Below are positions 48,471 to 56,855 of a stretch of DNA of 64,000 bases, in pieces. The notes beneath the pieces were generated by a model that made no database searches, was not told where the DNA came from, and saw only the letters and a list, made by a program, of their open reading frames with translations. Source of the stretch: Pelagibacterium sediminicola (GTDB lineage Bacteria; Pseudomonadota; Alphaproteobacteria; Rhizobiales; Devosiaceae); NCBI RefSeq assembly GCF_003390885.1, contig NZ_QMEL01000004.1, positions 124,001 to 188,000 of the forward strand. The letters are read 5' to 3'. Position 1 is the first letter of the stretch. Every line of letters begins with the position of its first letter. The position numbers were made by a program, and so were the translations under genes.

Positions 48471-48502
48471 TGTGCCTAATAAACAACGTAGAAAAGCGCA
48501 AG

Positions 48503-48879
<377 letters not shown>

Positions 48880-48889
48880 ATGGATGGTG

Positions 48890-48918
48890 ATGTAGGGTCG
48901 CCACACCCCGCGCGTCAA
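48890..48918 (-). promoter_or_regulatory. Predicted rnpB promoter
   Basis: On the minus strand TTGACG (48918-48913), a 17-base spacer and CTACAT (48895-48890) put the start near 48883, a few bases before the mature 5' end. The -35 box overlaps the end of the djlA-like gene. Confidence 0.5.
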
Positions 48919-49634
48919 GCGTCGACCGCGGGCGCGCTCAGCGCGGGCCGCAGCCCGCGTGCTCTTGTGATGTCCCCATAGGCCGTGTTGATCGCCGCCA
49001 GCTTCGCCGTTGCCAGCCCCATGAGATCGGCGGGCACGCCCTTGGCGACCATGCGGTCTGGATGGTGCTCGGCCACCAGCCGCCGGTAAGCCCGGCGCAA
49101 TTCCTCGTCCGGCGCATCGGGCGCCAGCCCCAGCACCGCATAGGGGTCCCGGTGTCCGTTGGGCAAAAGCACGTGCTGGGACGCGATCTGCTCGAACCGC
49201 ACCGCGTCGAACCCGAAGATATCGTTGATCGCGCGCAGATAGTCCATCTCGTCCGGGTGCACGAACCCGTCCGCCGTCGCGATCTCGAACAGCGCATCGA
49301 GCACGTGTTCGAGCGTTGCCGGACTGTCGATAAAGAGCTTGCGCACTTTTCTCGCGTAGCTGTCGAACCCGGCGGTGTCCTGCCGCGCCAGCGCAAAGAA
49401 CCGGTCCACATGCGGGTCCGCCCCCTCGGGAATGTCGACCAGCTTGTGGAAGGTCGAAATCTCGCGGATGCTCACCACTCCATCGGCCACCGCCATCTTG
49501 GCCGAAAGCGCGATGATCGACATGGTAAAGGCCGTGTCCCGCCCTCCCGGCAGCCAGTTGTCCGGGTCGAGCATCTGCACGACCCCATCAGAAAACGACC
49601 CCAGAAAGGCCGATAACCGCTCCCAAATCGACAT
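48915..49634 (-). CDS. DjlA-like protein (TerB-like and J domains)
   Basis: The 239-residue protein has a TerB-like helical domain (TMSIIALSAKMAVADGVVS, about residues 35-150, with metal-site acidic residues) and a C-terminal J domain (DPYAVLGLAPDAPDEELRRA and the HPD loop in LVAEHHPDRMVAKG). It should stimulate a DnaK-type chaperone. It lacks the N-terminal membrane helix of E. coli DjlA. AAAAGG lies before the ATG at 49634. A J/TerB gene upstream of rnpB is usual in Rhizobiales, although the ampD often found with it is absent. Confidence 0.88.
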   Translation of the reverse strand: MSIWERLSAFLGSFSDGVVQMLDPDNWLPGGRDTAFTMSIIALSAKMAVADGVVSIREISTFHKLVDIPEGADPHVDRFFALARQDTAGFDSYARKVRKLFIDSPATLEHVLDALFEIATADGFVHPDEMDYLRAINDIFGFDAVRFEQIASQHVLLPNGHRDPYAVLGLAPDAPDEELRRAYRRLVAEHHPDRMVAKGVPADLMGLATAKLAAINTAYGDITRARGLRPALSAPAVDA

Positions 49635-49760
49635 ATGCCTTTTCCGCAAAACCAGCGACCGGGCGTAATGGACGACGCGGGCAACCGCACCCTCCAGCCA
49701 TCCGGCAAATGGCGGGCAGTCCCGACCGGCGCATGTAGAGGTGCCGCAAGTCACGATTCG

Positions 49761-50498
49761 CTACCAGCCATAATAATCTTCATAAACGAACCCGTACGGG
49801 TTCGACTGTACCCGACGGGTACTGAACCTAGCACCACTGTTCCCCGGGACGCCAGCGCGCATCTGCTCCTCATAGATCCAGATGGGCTCGCCATCCGGCC
49901 CCACCACCGCTACCAGCCCCTGGCGGCGCGGATCGTCCGGCGCCAGATACCCGTTGCGAGGTTGCGGCGCGACCAGCGCCTGCCGCTCTTGGAGCGACAT
50001 GAATTTTCCCGTCTCGGGCACCGCGCCATCCTCGCCATGGGCAATCGCGGCAATGGCATCATAATCGATCGGCTGCTGCCGGGGACCGGCCAACCCTTCG
50101 GGGCGCGGTATGGGCCGGGGCGGCTCGGCAACGGCCACCGTCTCGCTGGCCTCGGGCACATTCGTCTCTTCGGCCTCCACCGGCAATGGCCTCTCCGCCA
50201 CCGCCTCGGGCGCCGGCTGCACCGTGCCGCCGTTGAGCGGACGGCCATTAACGGTCACGATGGGCCGCGTCTCTGCCACCTCTTCATCCGCCGCGTCCTC
50301 GGGCACCACGGGAAAGCCCGCGCTGTCCACCACCCGGCTCGGCGCACTGGCCGCGCGCTCGGGCGCGGTTTCGGCCTCGGGCGTTATGGCCACGACGCCC
50401 GCCTGCTCGTCCGCTCCGTCCTGCTGCAACAGCGCCCCGCCGCCAAGCAAGATGATGGCGGTGAGCATGATCCCCGATGCGATGGGTTTTGAAAGCAT
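49761..50498 (-). CDS. Membrane-anchored Pro/Glu/Ala-rich protein, unknown
   Basis: The 245-residue protein has one hydrophobic N-terminal segment (IASGIMLTAIILLGGGALL), probably a membrane anchor or uncleaved signal. A long low-complexity region rich in Pro, Glu, Ala and Val (about residues 30-150) follows, then a more structured C-terminus ending in a tyrosine-rich GFVYEDYYGW. I do not recognise a family. AAGGA lies eight bases before the ATG at 50498. It is divergent from the ydeP-like gene. Confidence 0.7.
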   Translation of the reverse strand: MLSKPIASGIMLTAIILLGGGALLQQDGADEQAGVVAITPEAETAPERAASAPSRVVDSAGFPVVPEDAADEEVAETRPIVTVNGRPLNGGTVQPAPEAVAERPLPVEAEETNVPEASETVAVAEPPRPIPRPEGLAGPRQQPIDYDAIAAIAHGEDGAVPETGKFMSLQERQALVAPQPRNGYLAPDDPRRQGLVAVVGPDGEPIWIYEEQMRAGVPGNSGARFSTRRVQSNPYGFVYEDYYGW

Positions 50499-50611
50499 CG
50501 TCAAATCCTTGAAATGGCCCTCCGGCCTGCATCCCCCGCAGGATGCTTCTCGCCTCCGATCATGGCAGCAGTTTGGTGAACTGACCCTGAACGCCCCCGC
50601 CCAAAGCATGG

Positions 50612-50640
50612 TTGCAACCCTTTGCGCCCGCGCGCATACT
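50612..50640 (+). promoter_or_regulatory. Predicted promoter of the ydeP-like gene
   Basis: TTGCAA (50612-50617), a 17-base spacer and CATACT (50635-50640) lie 22 bases before the ATG at 50663. Confidence 0.45.
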
Positions 50641-50662
50641 GATCCCACAGGAGAATGTATAC

Positions 50663-52852
50663 ATGTCGCAAGCACACCAGATCGTCGGCGGCGGACCCAA
50701 AAAGGTCCTCTATACCCTTCAGACCGTCGCCCGGATGGGGGTCGGCAAGGCCGCCAAGGCGTTGACCGCCAAGAACACCTGCAAGGCGTGCGCCTACGGC
50801 ATGGGCGGCCAGCAGGGCGGCATGACCAACGAGTTGGGCGAGTTCCCCTCGGTGTGCAACAAGAGCGTGCAGGCCCAGTCCACCGACATCCAGCCCGCCA
50901 TCCCCCACGCCATCTTCCAGCACCCGCTCGCGGACCTCAAGGAGTTGACCGGCCGCGAGATGGAGCATCTCGGCCGGCTGGGCGATCCTGTATACAAAGC
51001 CAGGGGCGCGGACGGGTATTCCGTCGTCTCGTGGGACTGGGCGCTCGATTACGCCGCGCAAAAGCTCCTCGCCACCACCCCGGCCCGCACCTTCTTTTAT
51101 TCCTCGGGGCGCTCGTCCAACGAAGCCGGGTTCATCTTCCAGCTTCTCGCCCGCGCCTTCGGCACCAACAACGTCAACAACTGTTCGTATTATTGCCACC
51201 AGGCAACATCCGAGGGCCTTGCCAGCACCATCGGCAAGGGCACCGCGACGGTGGAACTGGCTGATTTGAAGGGCACCGACATGATCTTCGTGATCGGCGC
51301 CAACCCCTCGTCCAACCACCCGCGCTTCATCCACATGCTGAAAAACTGCCGCGATCGCGGCGGTGAGGTCATCGTCATCAACCCCGCCCGCGAGCCGGGG
51401 CTGGTGAAGTTCGCGGTGCCCAAATCCCCGACCTCCATGCTCAAGGGCGGCGACGAGATCGCCTCCGATTATCTCCAGCCGCGCATCGGCGCCGACATCG
51501 CGCTGATGAAGGGCATCGCCAAGGCGCTCATGGAAAAGGGTCTGGAGAACGCGGAGTTCATCGCCAGCCACACCTCGGGATTTTCCGCATTCCGCGCCGA
51601 TATCGAGGCCCTTTCATGGGATGAGATCACCACCGCCACCGGCATCGCGCGCGAGGAGATCGAACGCGTCGCCACCCGCTACGGCAAGGCCGAACACGCC
51701 GTTTTCGCCTGGGGCATGGGCATGACCCATCACGTCCATGGCGTCGAGAACGTCGAGATGATCGCCAACCTTGCGCTGTTGCGCGGCATGGTGGGCAAGA
51801 AGCACGCAGGGCTGCTGCCACTCCGTGGCCATTCCAACGTGCAGGGCATCGGCACCATCGGCGTCAAGCCGGTGCTGGCCGAAGACGTCTTCCAGCGCAT
51901 GGAACAGGCCTTTGGCGTCACCCTCTCCCGCGAGGAGGGCATGGACACCATGGCGTGCCTCCACACCGCCCATCGCGGCGATATCGACGCTGCCGTGATC
52001 ATGGGCGGCAACCTTTATGGTGCCTCCCCCGACACCAGATGGGCCGGCGAAGCCCTCGACCGTATCGGCTTCAAACTGTTTTTGACGACCACCCTCAACC
52101 TCGGCCACGTCTTCGGCCACGACGACAGCGAAGCGCTGATCCTGCCCGTCACCGCCCGCGACGAGGAATGGCAGCCCACCACCCAGGAATCGATGTTCAA
52201 CTTCGTGCGCCTGTCCGATGGCGGCATCGACCGCCTCGCCAATGTCCGCCCCGAAAGCGACATCCTCACCGACATCGCCACCCGTATCCTGCCCGATATG
52301 GGCATAGACTTCTCACCCTTCAAGAAACACACCAGGGTCCGCGAAGCGATCGCCGAAATCGTCCCCGGCATGGAAGCGATTAAGGACATCGACATCGCCA
52401 AGCGCGAGTTCCACATCGCCAACCGCCTGCTGCACACCCCCAGCTTCAGCACGCCGGACAAGCGCGCCAATTTCGTCGTCTGCCCGCTGCCAAAGGAAAA
52501 GCAGGCCCCCAACGGCCACAAGCTCCTGACGCTGGCGACCATCCGGTCCGAGGGCCAGTTCAACACCATCGTCTATGAGGACAAGGACAGCTACCGCAAA
52601 CAGGCCCCCCGCTGGTCGGTGCTGCTCAACGTCGAGGACATGGCTGAACTCGGCGTCACCGAAGGCGACCCCATCGACATAGCCTCGGAACGCGGAACCA
52701 TGAAGGCTCTCAAGGCCATCGCCTTCGACGTCCCCCGCGGCTCTGCGCTGGCCTATTACCCCGAAGCCAACGTACTGGTGGGAACGGAAATCGATCCCAG
52801 ATCAAAGACCCCGGCCTTCAAATCGGTGCCGGTCTGGGTAGCGAACGTCTAG
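50663..52852 (+). CDS. FdhF/YdeP family molybdopterin oxidoreductase
   Basis: The 729-residue protein is a formate-dehydrogenase-alpha-like molybdenum enzyme of the YdeP group. It has an N-terminal cysteine motif NTCKACAYGMGGQQGGM with a further cysteine in PSVCNKS, the molybdopterin domain (SSGRSSNEAGFIFQLLARAF, NNVNNCSYYCHQAT, VIGANPSSNHPR) and a C-terminal MopB-binding beta barrel. YdeP proteins are linked to acid resistance in E. coli, but the substrate is unknown and formate activity is not assured. AGGAG precedes the ATG. The TAG stop is the CTAG end of a repeat. No fdhD lies nearby. Confidence 0.9.
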   Translation: MSQAHQIVGGGPKKVLYTLQTVARMGVGKAAKALTAKNTCKACAYGMGGQQGGMTNELGEFPSVCNKSVQAQSTDIQPAIPHAIFQHPLADLKELTGREMEHLGRLGDPVYKARGADGYSVVSWDWALDYAAQKLLATTPARTFFYSSGRSSNEAGFIFQLLARAFGTNNVNNCSYYCHQATSEGLASTIGKGTATVELADLKGTDMIFVIGANPSSNHPRFIHMLKNCRDRGGEVIVINPAREPGLVKFAVPKSPTSMLKGGDEIASDYLQPRIGADIALMKGIAKALMEKGLENAEFIASHTSGFSAFRADIEALSWDEITTATGIAREEIERVATRYGKAEHAVFAWGMGMTHHVHGVENVEMIANLALLRGMVGKKHAGLLPLRGHSNVQGIGTIGVKPVLAEDVFQRMEQAFGVTLSREEGMDTMACLHTAHRGDIDAAVIMGGNLYGASPDTRWAGEALDRIGFKLFLTTTLNLGHVFGHDDSEALILPVTARDEEWQPTTQESMFNFVRLSDGGIDRLANVRPESDILTDIATRILPDMGIDFSPFKKHTRVREAIAEIVPGMEAIKDIDIAKREFHIANRLLHTPSFSTPDKRANFVVCPLPKEKQAPNGHKLLTLATIRSEGQFNTIVYEDKDSYRKQAPRWSVLLNVEDMAELGVTEGDPIDIASERGTMKALKAIAFDVPRGSALAYYPEANVLVGTEIDPRSKTPAFKSVPVWVANV

Positions 52853-53065
52853 ATTGTTTCAGGTCTTGATTGAACCGGCACAGAGCGGCGTGTTTTGAAA
52901 GATCGCACTGGATTGCCGGTAATGAATACCGGAATGACACTGGTGCTTTTGGCAAGCTGCTGCCCAAAACTCCACCGTCACCCCGGGATTTATTCCCGGG
53001 GTCCAGAGCATCGTTTCCGCACGCGGACAGCCTCGGTGATTCCGTCAAGACCTGAACTGCCCTAG
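52849..53065. repeat. CTAG-ended composite repeat, complete copy
   Basis: This 217-base element starts with CTAGATTGTTTCAGGTCTTG and ends with the inverted CAAGACCTGAACTGCCCTAG, so it has imperfect terminal inverted repeats and CTAG at both edges. Module B (inverted) is at 52901-52945 and module A (inverted) at 52977-53009. The left CTAG gives the ydeP stop codon and the right CTAG gives the ppiC stop codon on the opposite strand. Confidence 0.8.
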
Positions 53066-53904
53066 CAGCTGTTGCTGCACGGCGCCTCCACCGTCGGTGT
53101 TTCACTCATGTCGATACCCATCACGACAGCTCTGGCAAGAAGCTCATCGATGTAGGAACGGCTTGCGCGCACCCAATCCGCCTTTTCCTGTGCCTCGTGC
53201 AGATGCGGCAGCACTGCCGTAAAGGGCAGGATTTCGCCGCGGATTTTCGCGTCGAGCCTTATCAGGTGAACACCATAGCGGCTTTCCACCGGCGCATCGC
53301 AGATACTGCCTTCCGCCATGCTGCCAAGCGCGGCCTCAAATTCGGGGACCGTATCACCGGAAGCAAGCTGGCCGAGCACACCGCCATTGGCACGCGAAGG
53401 ACAGGCGCTGTATTCGGCGGCAAGGGCGGCAAAGCGGCGAGGGTCGCGTTTTAGCTCGGCAAGCACGGCATCGGCCTGCCGGCGCGCCAATGCCCGGCCA
53501 TCGGCGTCGCCGGGGGGCACGGGGAAAAGGATATGAGCCGCCTCGAACAGCGACGGGCCGCGAAACCGGTCCGGCGCCATATCATAGATCGCGCGCAACC
53601 GCGCTTCATCGATCGCAGCCGGAACGATGGCAGTTTCGAGAAGCTGGCGGATCAGGGCTTCCTCGTCCGTTTCCCACTTCCCCTCCTCGATTTCAACCGG
53701 TTCAGGCGCGATGCCGCGCGCACAGGCCTCCTGCAACAGCAGCTCGCGCAACACCAATGCGCGCGTCGCCGCCAGCCATGCCCGGCCCGGCTGGCCCTTG
53801 GGTGCGGGATGGTTCTGCGCCTCCGAAGCGATTGCCTCGGCGGCGATGGTGACGCCATTGACGGTAACGGGAACCGGGCGATTGGTCCGATCGATAACCC
53901 TCAT
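53062..53904 (-). CDS. Parvulin-type peptidyl-prolyl isomerase (PpiC/NifM-like)
   Basis: The 280-residue protein has a SurA/NifM-like helical N-terminal region and a parvulin domain (FEAAHILFPVPPGDADGRAL, SACPSRANGGVLGQLASGDT, VESRYGVHLIRLD). No signal peptide is present, so it is cytoplasmic. A PpiC-like gene after narI is known from other denitrifiers, where it is thought to help nitrate reductase mature. The start overlaps narI as ATGA, and the C-terminus has a cysteine-rich ending (APCSNSC). The stop codon belongs to the adjoining repeat. Confidence 0.87.
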   Translation of the reverse strand: MRVIDRTNRPVPVTVNGVTIAAEAIASEAQNHPAPKGQPGRAWLAATRALVLRELLLQEACARGIAPEPVEIEEGKWETDEEALIRQLLETAIVPAAIDEARLRAIYDMAPDRFRGPSLFEAAHILFPVPPGDADGRALARRQADAVLAELKRDPRRFAALAAEYSACPSRANGGVLGQLASGDTVPEFEAALGSMAEGSICDAPVESRYGVHLIRLDAKIRGEILPFTAVLPHLHEAQEKADWVRASRSYIDELLARAVVMGIDMSETPTVEAPCSNSC

Positions 53905-54638
53905 TCGCCCGGCTCCATATGTGTGCGTGGCAAGGGCTTCAGCCCGCTCGGCGCTGGTTTTGCCCCCCGTCGTGAGCGTACGATCTGATAACCCGGCCGC
54001 CACAGGTAGCACAGCGGCGCGGAGAACATGTGAACGAGCCGGGTGAAGGGAAACAGGAGGAAGATGGTCAGACCGAGCGCGATATGCGCCTTGAACAGCC
54101 AATGCACCTCCGTGACATAGTCAGCAGCGCCGGCGCGCAGATAGATTATGCCCTGCGCCCAGTTCATCAGCTTGATCATTTCTTCGCCATCGAGATGATT
54201 CAGCGAGACGAGGATTGACGCCAGCCCAAGCAGCAACTGCGCCATTAGCAACACCATGATACCGGTGTCGGCCAAGGTGGAGTTGGCGCGGATACGCGGA
54301 TCGAACAGACGCCGGTGCAGCAACATCATTCCCCCGATGAGCGCCATGATGCCAGCTACGCCACCGGCTGAGATGGCAAGGATCTGCTTGGCCTCGTGGC
54401 TCACTCCCAATGCGTCGAACACCTGGACCGGCGTAAGCAACCCGACCAGATGGCCTGCAAAGATCGCCAGTATGCCGACATGGAACAGGACCGAACCCGC
54501 GATGAACTGGCGCTTGCGCAGCAACTGGCTCGACTTGGACTTCCAGGTGAAGGGGTCGCGTTCATAGCGGGCGATGCTGGCTATCACCATCACGCTGATG
54601 GCGATGTAAGGATAGATGCCGAAGACGAAGTCATGCAT
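53901..54638 (-). CDS. narI: Respiratory nitrate reductase gamma subunit NarI
   Basis: NarI is the membrane cytochrome b that oxidises quinol and anchors NarGH. The 245-residue protein has five membrane segments, for example GIYPYIAISVMVIASIARY and FHVGILAIFAGHLVGLLTP. Histidines placed for the two b hemes are seen in the second and last helices (FHVGILAIFAGH and FKAHIALGLTIFLLFPFTRLVH). GGGAGAG lies four bases before the ATG at 54638. It is the last membrane subunit gene before ppiC. Confidence 0.96.
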   Translation of the reverse strand: MHDFVFGIYPYIAISVMVIASIARYERDPFTWKSKSSQLLRKRQFIAGSVLFHVGILAIFAGHLVGLLTPVQVFDALGVSHEAKQILAISAGGVAGIMALIGGMMLLHRRLFDPRIRANSTLADTGIMVLLMAQLLLGLASILVSLNHLDGEEMIKLMNWAQGIIYLRAGAADYVTEVHWLFKAHIALGLTIFLLFPFTRLVHMFSAPLCYLWRPGYQIVRSRRGAKPAPSGLKPLPRTHMEPGE

Positions 54639-54651
54639 GGTACTCTCCCGT

Positions 54652-55338
54652 TTACCGTGAAGGCCGCGCCTGCGCGGGCTCCATTCGGGCCAGAATGTCC
54701 CGGCTGACCGGACACCCTGCATCCGGGTCCGGGCCGAACGTCACCTGAGCCTCTTCCCAGATCGCATCGAGGGCGGCGAGATCTTCGGGATTGTCGTCCT
54801 GCTGCGCGAGAAGAGCCTGCGCCTCCTCGGTAGCGGGATCGGCGCAAGACAGCGTCACCAGCCCTTCGAGCACGGCGGCATATACACTCTCGCGCCGCGC
54901 CAGCCGCTCGGCGAGTGCAACGAGGATGTGCCCTGCATCGGCCAGGATGCCGCGCGCCTCGGTCAGCGGCCGCTGCGAGAGAAATTCGAGGAGCACCGGC
55001 AGATAGTCCGGCAGTTCCGCTCCTGCCAGATCGAAACCGCCCGCACGATAGGTCTCGAGCAGGTCGACCATCGCCCCGCCCCGATCCCGGCTTTCACCAT
55101 GGATGTGCTCGAAGAGGTTGAGCGAGAGGGTGCGCGAGCGGTCGAACAGGAGCACATAGCGCTCCTGAAGGTCGTAGATATCCCCGGTCTCGAGCGAGAC
55201 CAGCAAGGGCTCGAGCGCCGCAATGGCGCGAGGTGGCAGTAAGCCCTCGCCGAACGCCGCGCGGATTGCTGGGATGGCCTCCTGAAGATCGCGTTCCGGA
55301 TAGGTCAGGAGGGCCGACAGGGCCTTGAAGGTCTTCAT
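54652..55338 (-). CDS. narJ: Nitrate reductase assembly chaperone NarJ
   Basis: NarJ is a cytoplasmic chaperone that holds NarGH until the molybdenum cofactor is inserted; it is not part of the finished enzyme. The 228-residue protein is of the TorD/DmsD/NarJ helical type, with KTFKALSALLTYPERDLQEA at the start and the family core YVLLFDRSRTLSLNLFEHIH, GESRDRGGAMVDLLETYRAG and LPDYLPVLLEFL. It overlaps narH by four bases. Confidence 0.96.
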   Translation of the reverse strand: MKTFKALSALLTYPERDLQEAIPAIRAAFGEGLLPPRAIAALEPLLVSLETGDIYDLQERYVLLFDRSRTLSLNLFEHIHGESRDRGGAMVDLLETYRAGGFDLAGAELPDYLPVLLEFLSQRPLTEARGILADAGHILVALAERLARRESVYAAVLEGLVTLSCADPATEEAQALLAQQDDNPEDLAALDAIWEEAQVTFGPDPDAGCPVSRDILARMEPAQARPSR

Positions 55339-56855
55339 GCGATGAACTCCTGCGGGCTACGGAATTTTTTACCGCCGAACAGCGATTGACCCGAATGTCC
55401 CGACGAACAGCCATTGCCGTCGGTAAAGCCGCACCCGCCCTTGAGATCATAGGCGTCCTCGACCAGTTCCCGATGGGTGGTGGGGATGACGAAGCGGTCT
55501 TCGTAGTTGGCGATTGCAAGAAGCTGGTACATCTGGTCGATCTGTGACGGCGACAGGCCGACCCGCTTGGCGACACCCATATTGACGACACCGTCGACCG
55601 TCTTGGAACGCATGTAGGAGCGCATGGCCAGCATCCGCTCCAGCGCCGACACGATCGGCGCTTCATCCCCGGCGGTGAGCATGTTGGCGAGATAGCGCAC
55701 CGGAATGCGCAAGGAGCGCACATCGGGCATGTCGTCCTGCGCGGCAATCCGCCCCGCCTCGGCCGCGTTCTGGATCGGCGACAGCGGCGGCACGTACCAG
55801 ACCATCGGCAGGGTGCGGTATTCCGGGTGCAGCGGGAAGGCGATCTTCCATTCCATCGCCATCTTCCATATGGGCGAATTCTGCGCCCCCTTGATCCAGT
55901 CCTCGGGAATGCCCGCGGCGAGCGCCGCGGCGATCACCTCGGGGTCGTTGGGATCGAGAAAAACGCCGAGCTGGGCATCATAAAGGTCCTTCTCGTTCTC
56001 GACGCCCGCCGCCTCGGCGATCCTGTCGGCATCGTAGAGCATCACGCCCAGATAGCGGATACGCCCCACGCAAGTCTCCGAACAGACCGTCGGCTGCCCG
56101 CTTTCGAGGCGCGGATAGCAGAGCGTGCACTTCTCGGATTTGCCGGTCGACCAGTTGTAATAGATTTTCTTGTAGGGACAGCCAGATACGCACATGCGCC
56201 AACCCCGGCATTTTTCCTGGTCGATCAGCACCACGCCATCGTCCTCGCGCTTGTAGATCGCGCCCGAAGGACAGGAGGCGACGCAAGACGGGTTGAGACA
56301 GTGCTCGCAGAGCCTTGGCAGGTACATCATGAAGGTGTTTTCGTACTGACCGTAGATTTCCTTCTCAACGCCCTCGAAATTGTAATCCTTCGACCGCTTC
56401 TCGAACTCGCCGCCGAGGATTTCCTCCCAGTTGGGTCCCCATTCGATCTTTTCCATGCGCTCGCCCGAAATCTTCGAGCGCGGACGCGCGGTTGGGAACG
56501 CCTCCATCTCGGGGGCGGATTTCAAATGGTCGTAGTCGTAGTCGAATGGCTCGTAGAAATCGTCGATCTCGGGCAGGTCCGGATTGGCGAAGATGTTTGC
56601 CAATATGCGCCATTTGCCGCCTTGCCTGGGTTGAAGCGCGCCATTTTTTGTTCGCCTCCAGCCACCATTCCAGCGTTTCTGGTTCTCCCAGTCCTTGGGA
56701 TAGCCAATGCCGGGCTTCGTCTCGACGTTGTTGAACCAGGCGTATTCAACGCCTTCGCGGCTGGTCCACACGTTCTTGCAGGTGACCGAACAAGTGTGGC
56801 ACCCGATGCACTTGTCGAGGTTGAGCACCATTCCGATCTGAGCACGAATCTTCAT
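55335..56855 (-). CDS. narH: Respiratory nitrate reductase beta subunit NarH
   Basis: NarH carries three [4Fe-4S] and one [3Fe-4S] cluster and passes electrons from NarI to NarG. The 506-residue protein has all four cysteine groups: CIGCHTCSVTCKNVW, CEHCLNPSCVASCPSG, CRGWRMCVSGCPYKK (Trp in place of a Cys, giving the [3Fe-4S] cluster) and CTLCYPRLESGQPTVCSETC. The length is close to E. coli NarH (512). It overlaps narG and narJ by four bases each. Confidence 0.97.
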   Translation of the reverse strand: MKIRAQIGMVLNLDKCIGCHTCSVTCKNVWTSREGVEYAWFNNVETKPGIGYPKDWENQKRWNGGWRRTKNGALQPRQGGKWRILANIFANPDLPEIDDFYEPFDYDYDHLKSAPEMEAFPTARPRSKISGERMEKIEWGPNWEEILGGEFEKRSKDYNFEGVEKEIYGQYENTFMMYLPRLCEHCLNPSCVASCPSGAIYKREDDGVVLIDQEKCRGWRMCVSGCPYKKIYYNWSTGKSEKCTLCYPRLESGQPTVCSETCVGRIRYLGVMLYDADRIAEAAGVENEKDLYDAQLGVFLDPNDPEVIAAALAAGIPEDWIKGAQNSPIWKMAMEWKIAFPLHPEYRTLPMVWYVPPLSPIQNAAEAGRIAAQDDMPDVRSLRIPVRYLANMLTAGDEAPIVSALERMLAMRSYMRSKTVDGVVNMGVAKRVGLSPSQIDQMYQLLAIANYEDRFVIPTTHRELVEDAYDLKGGCGFTDGNGCSSGHSGQSLFGGKKFRSPQEFIA

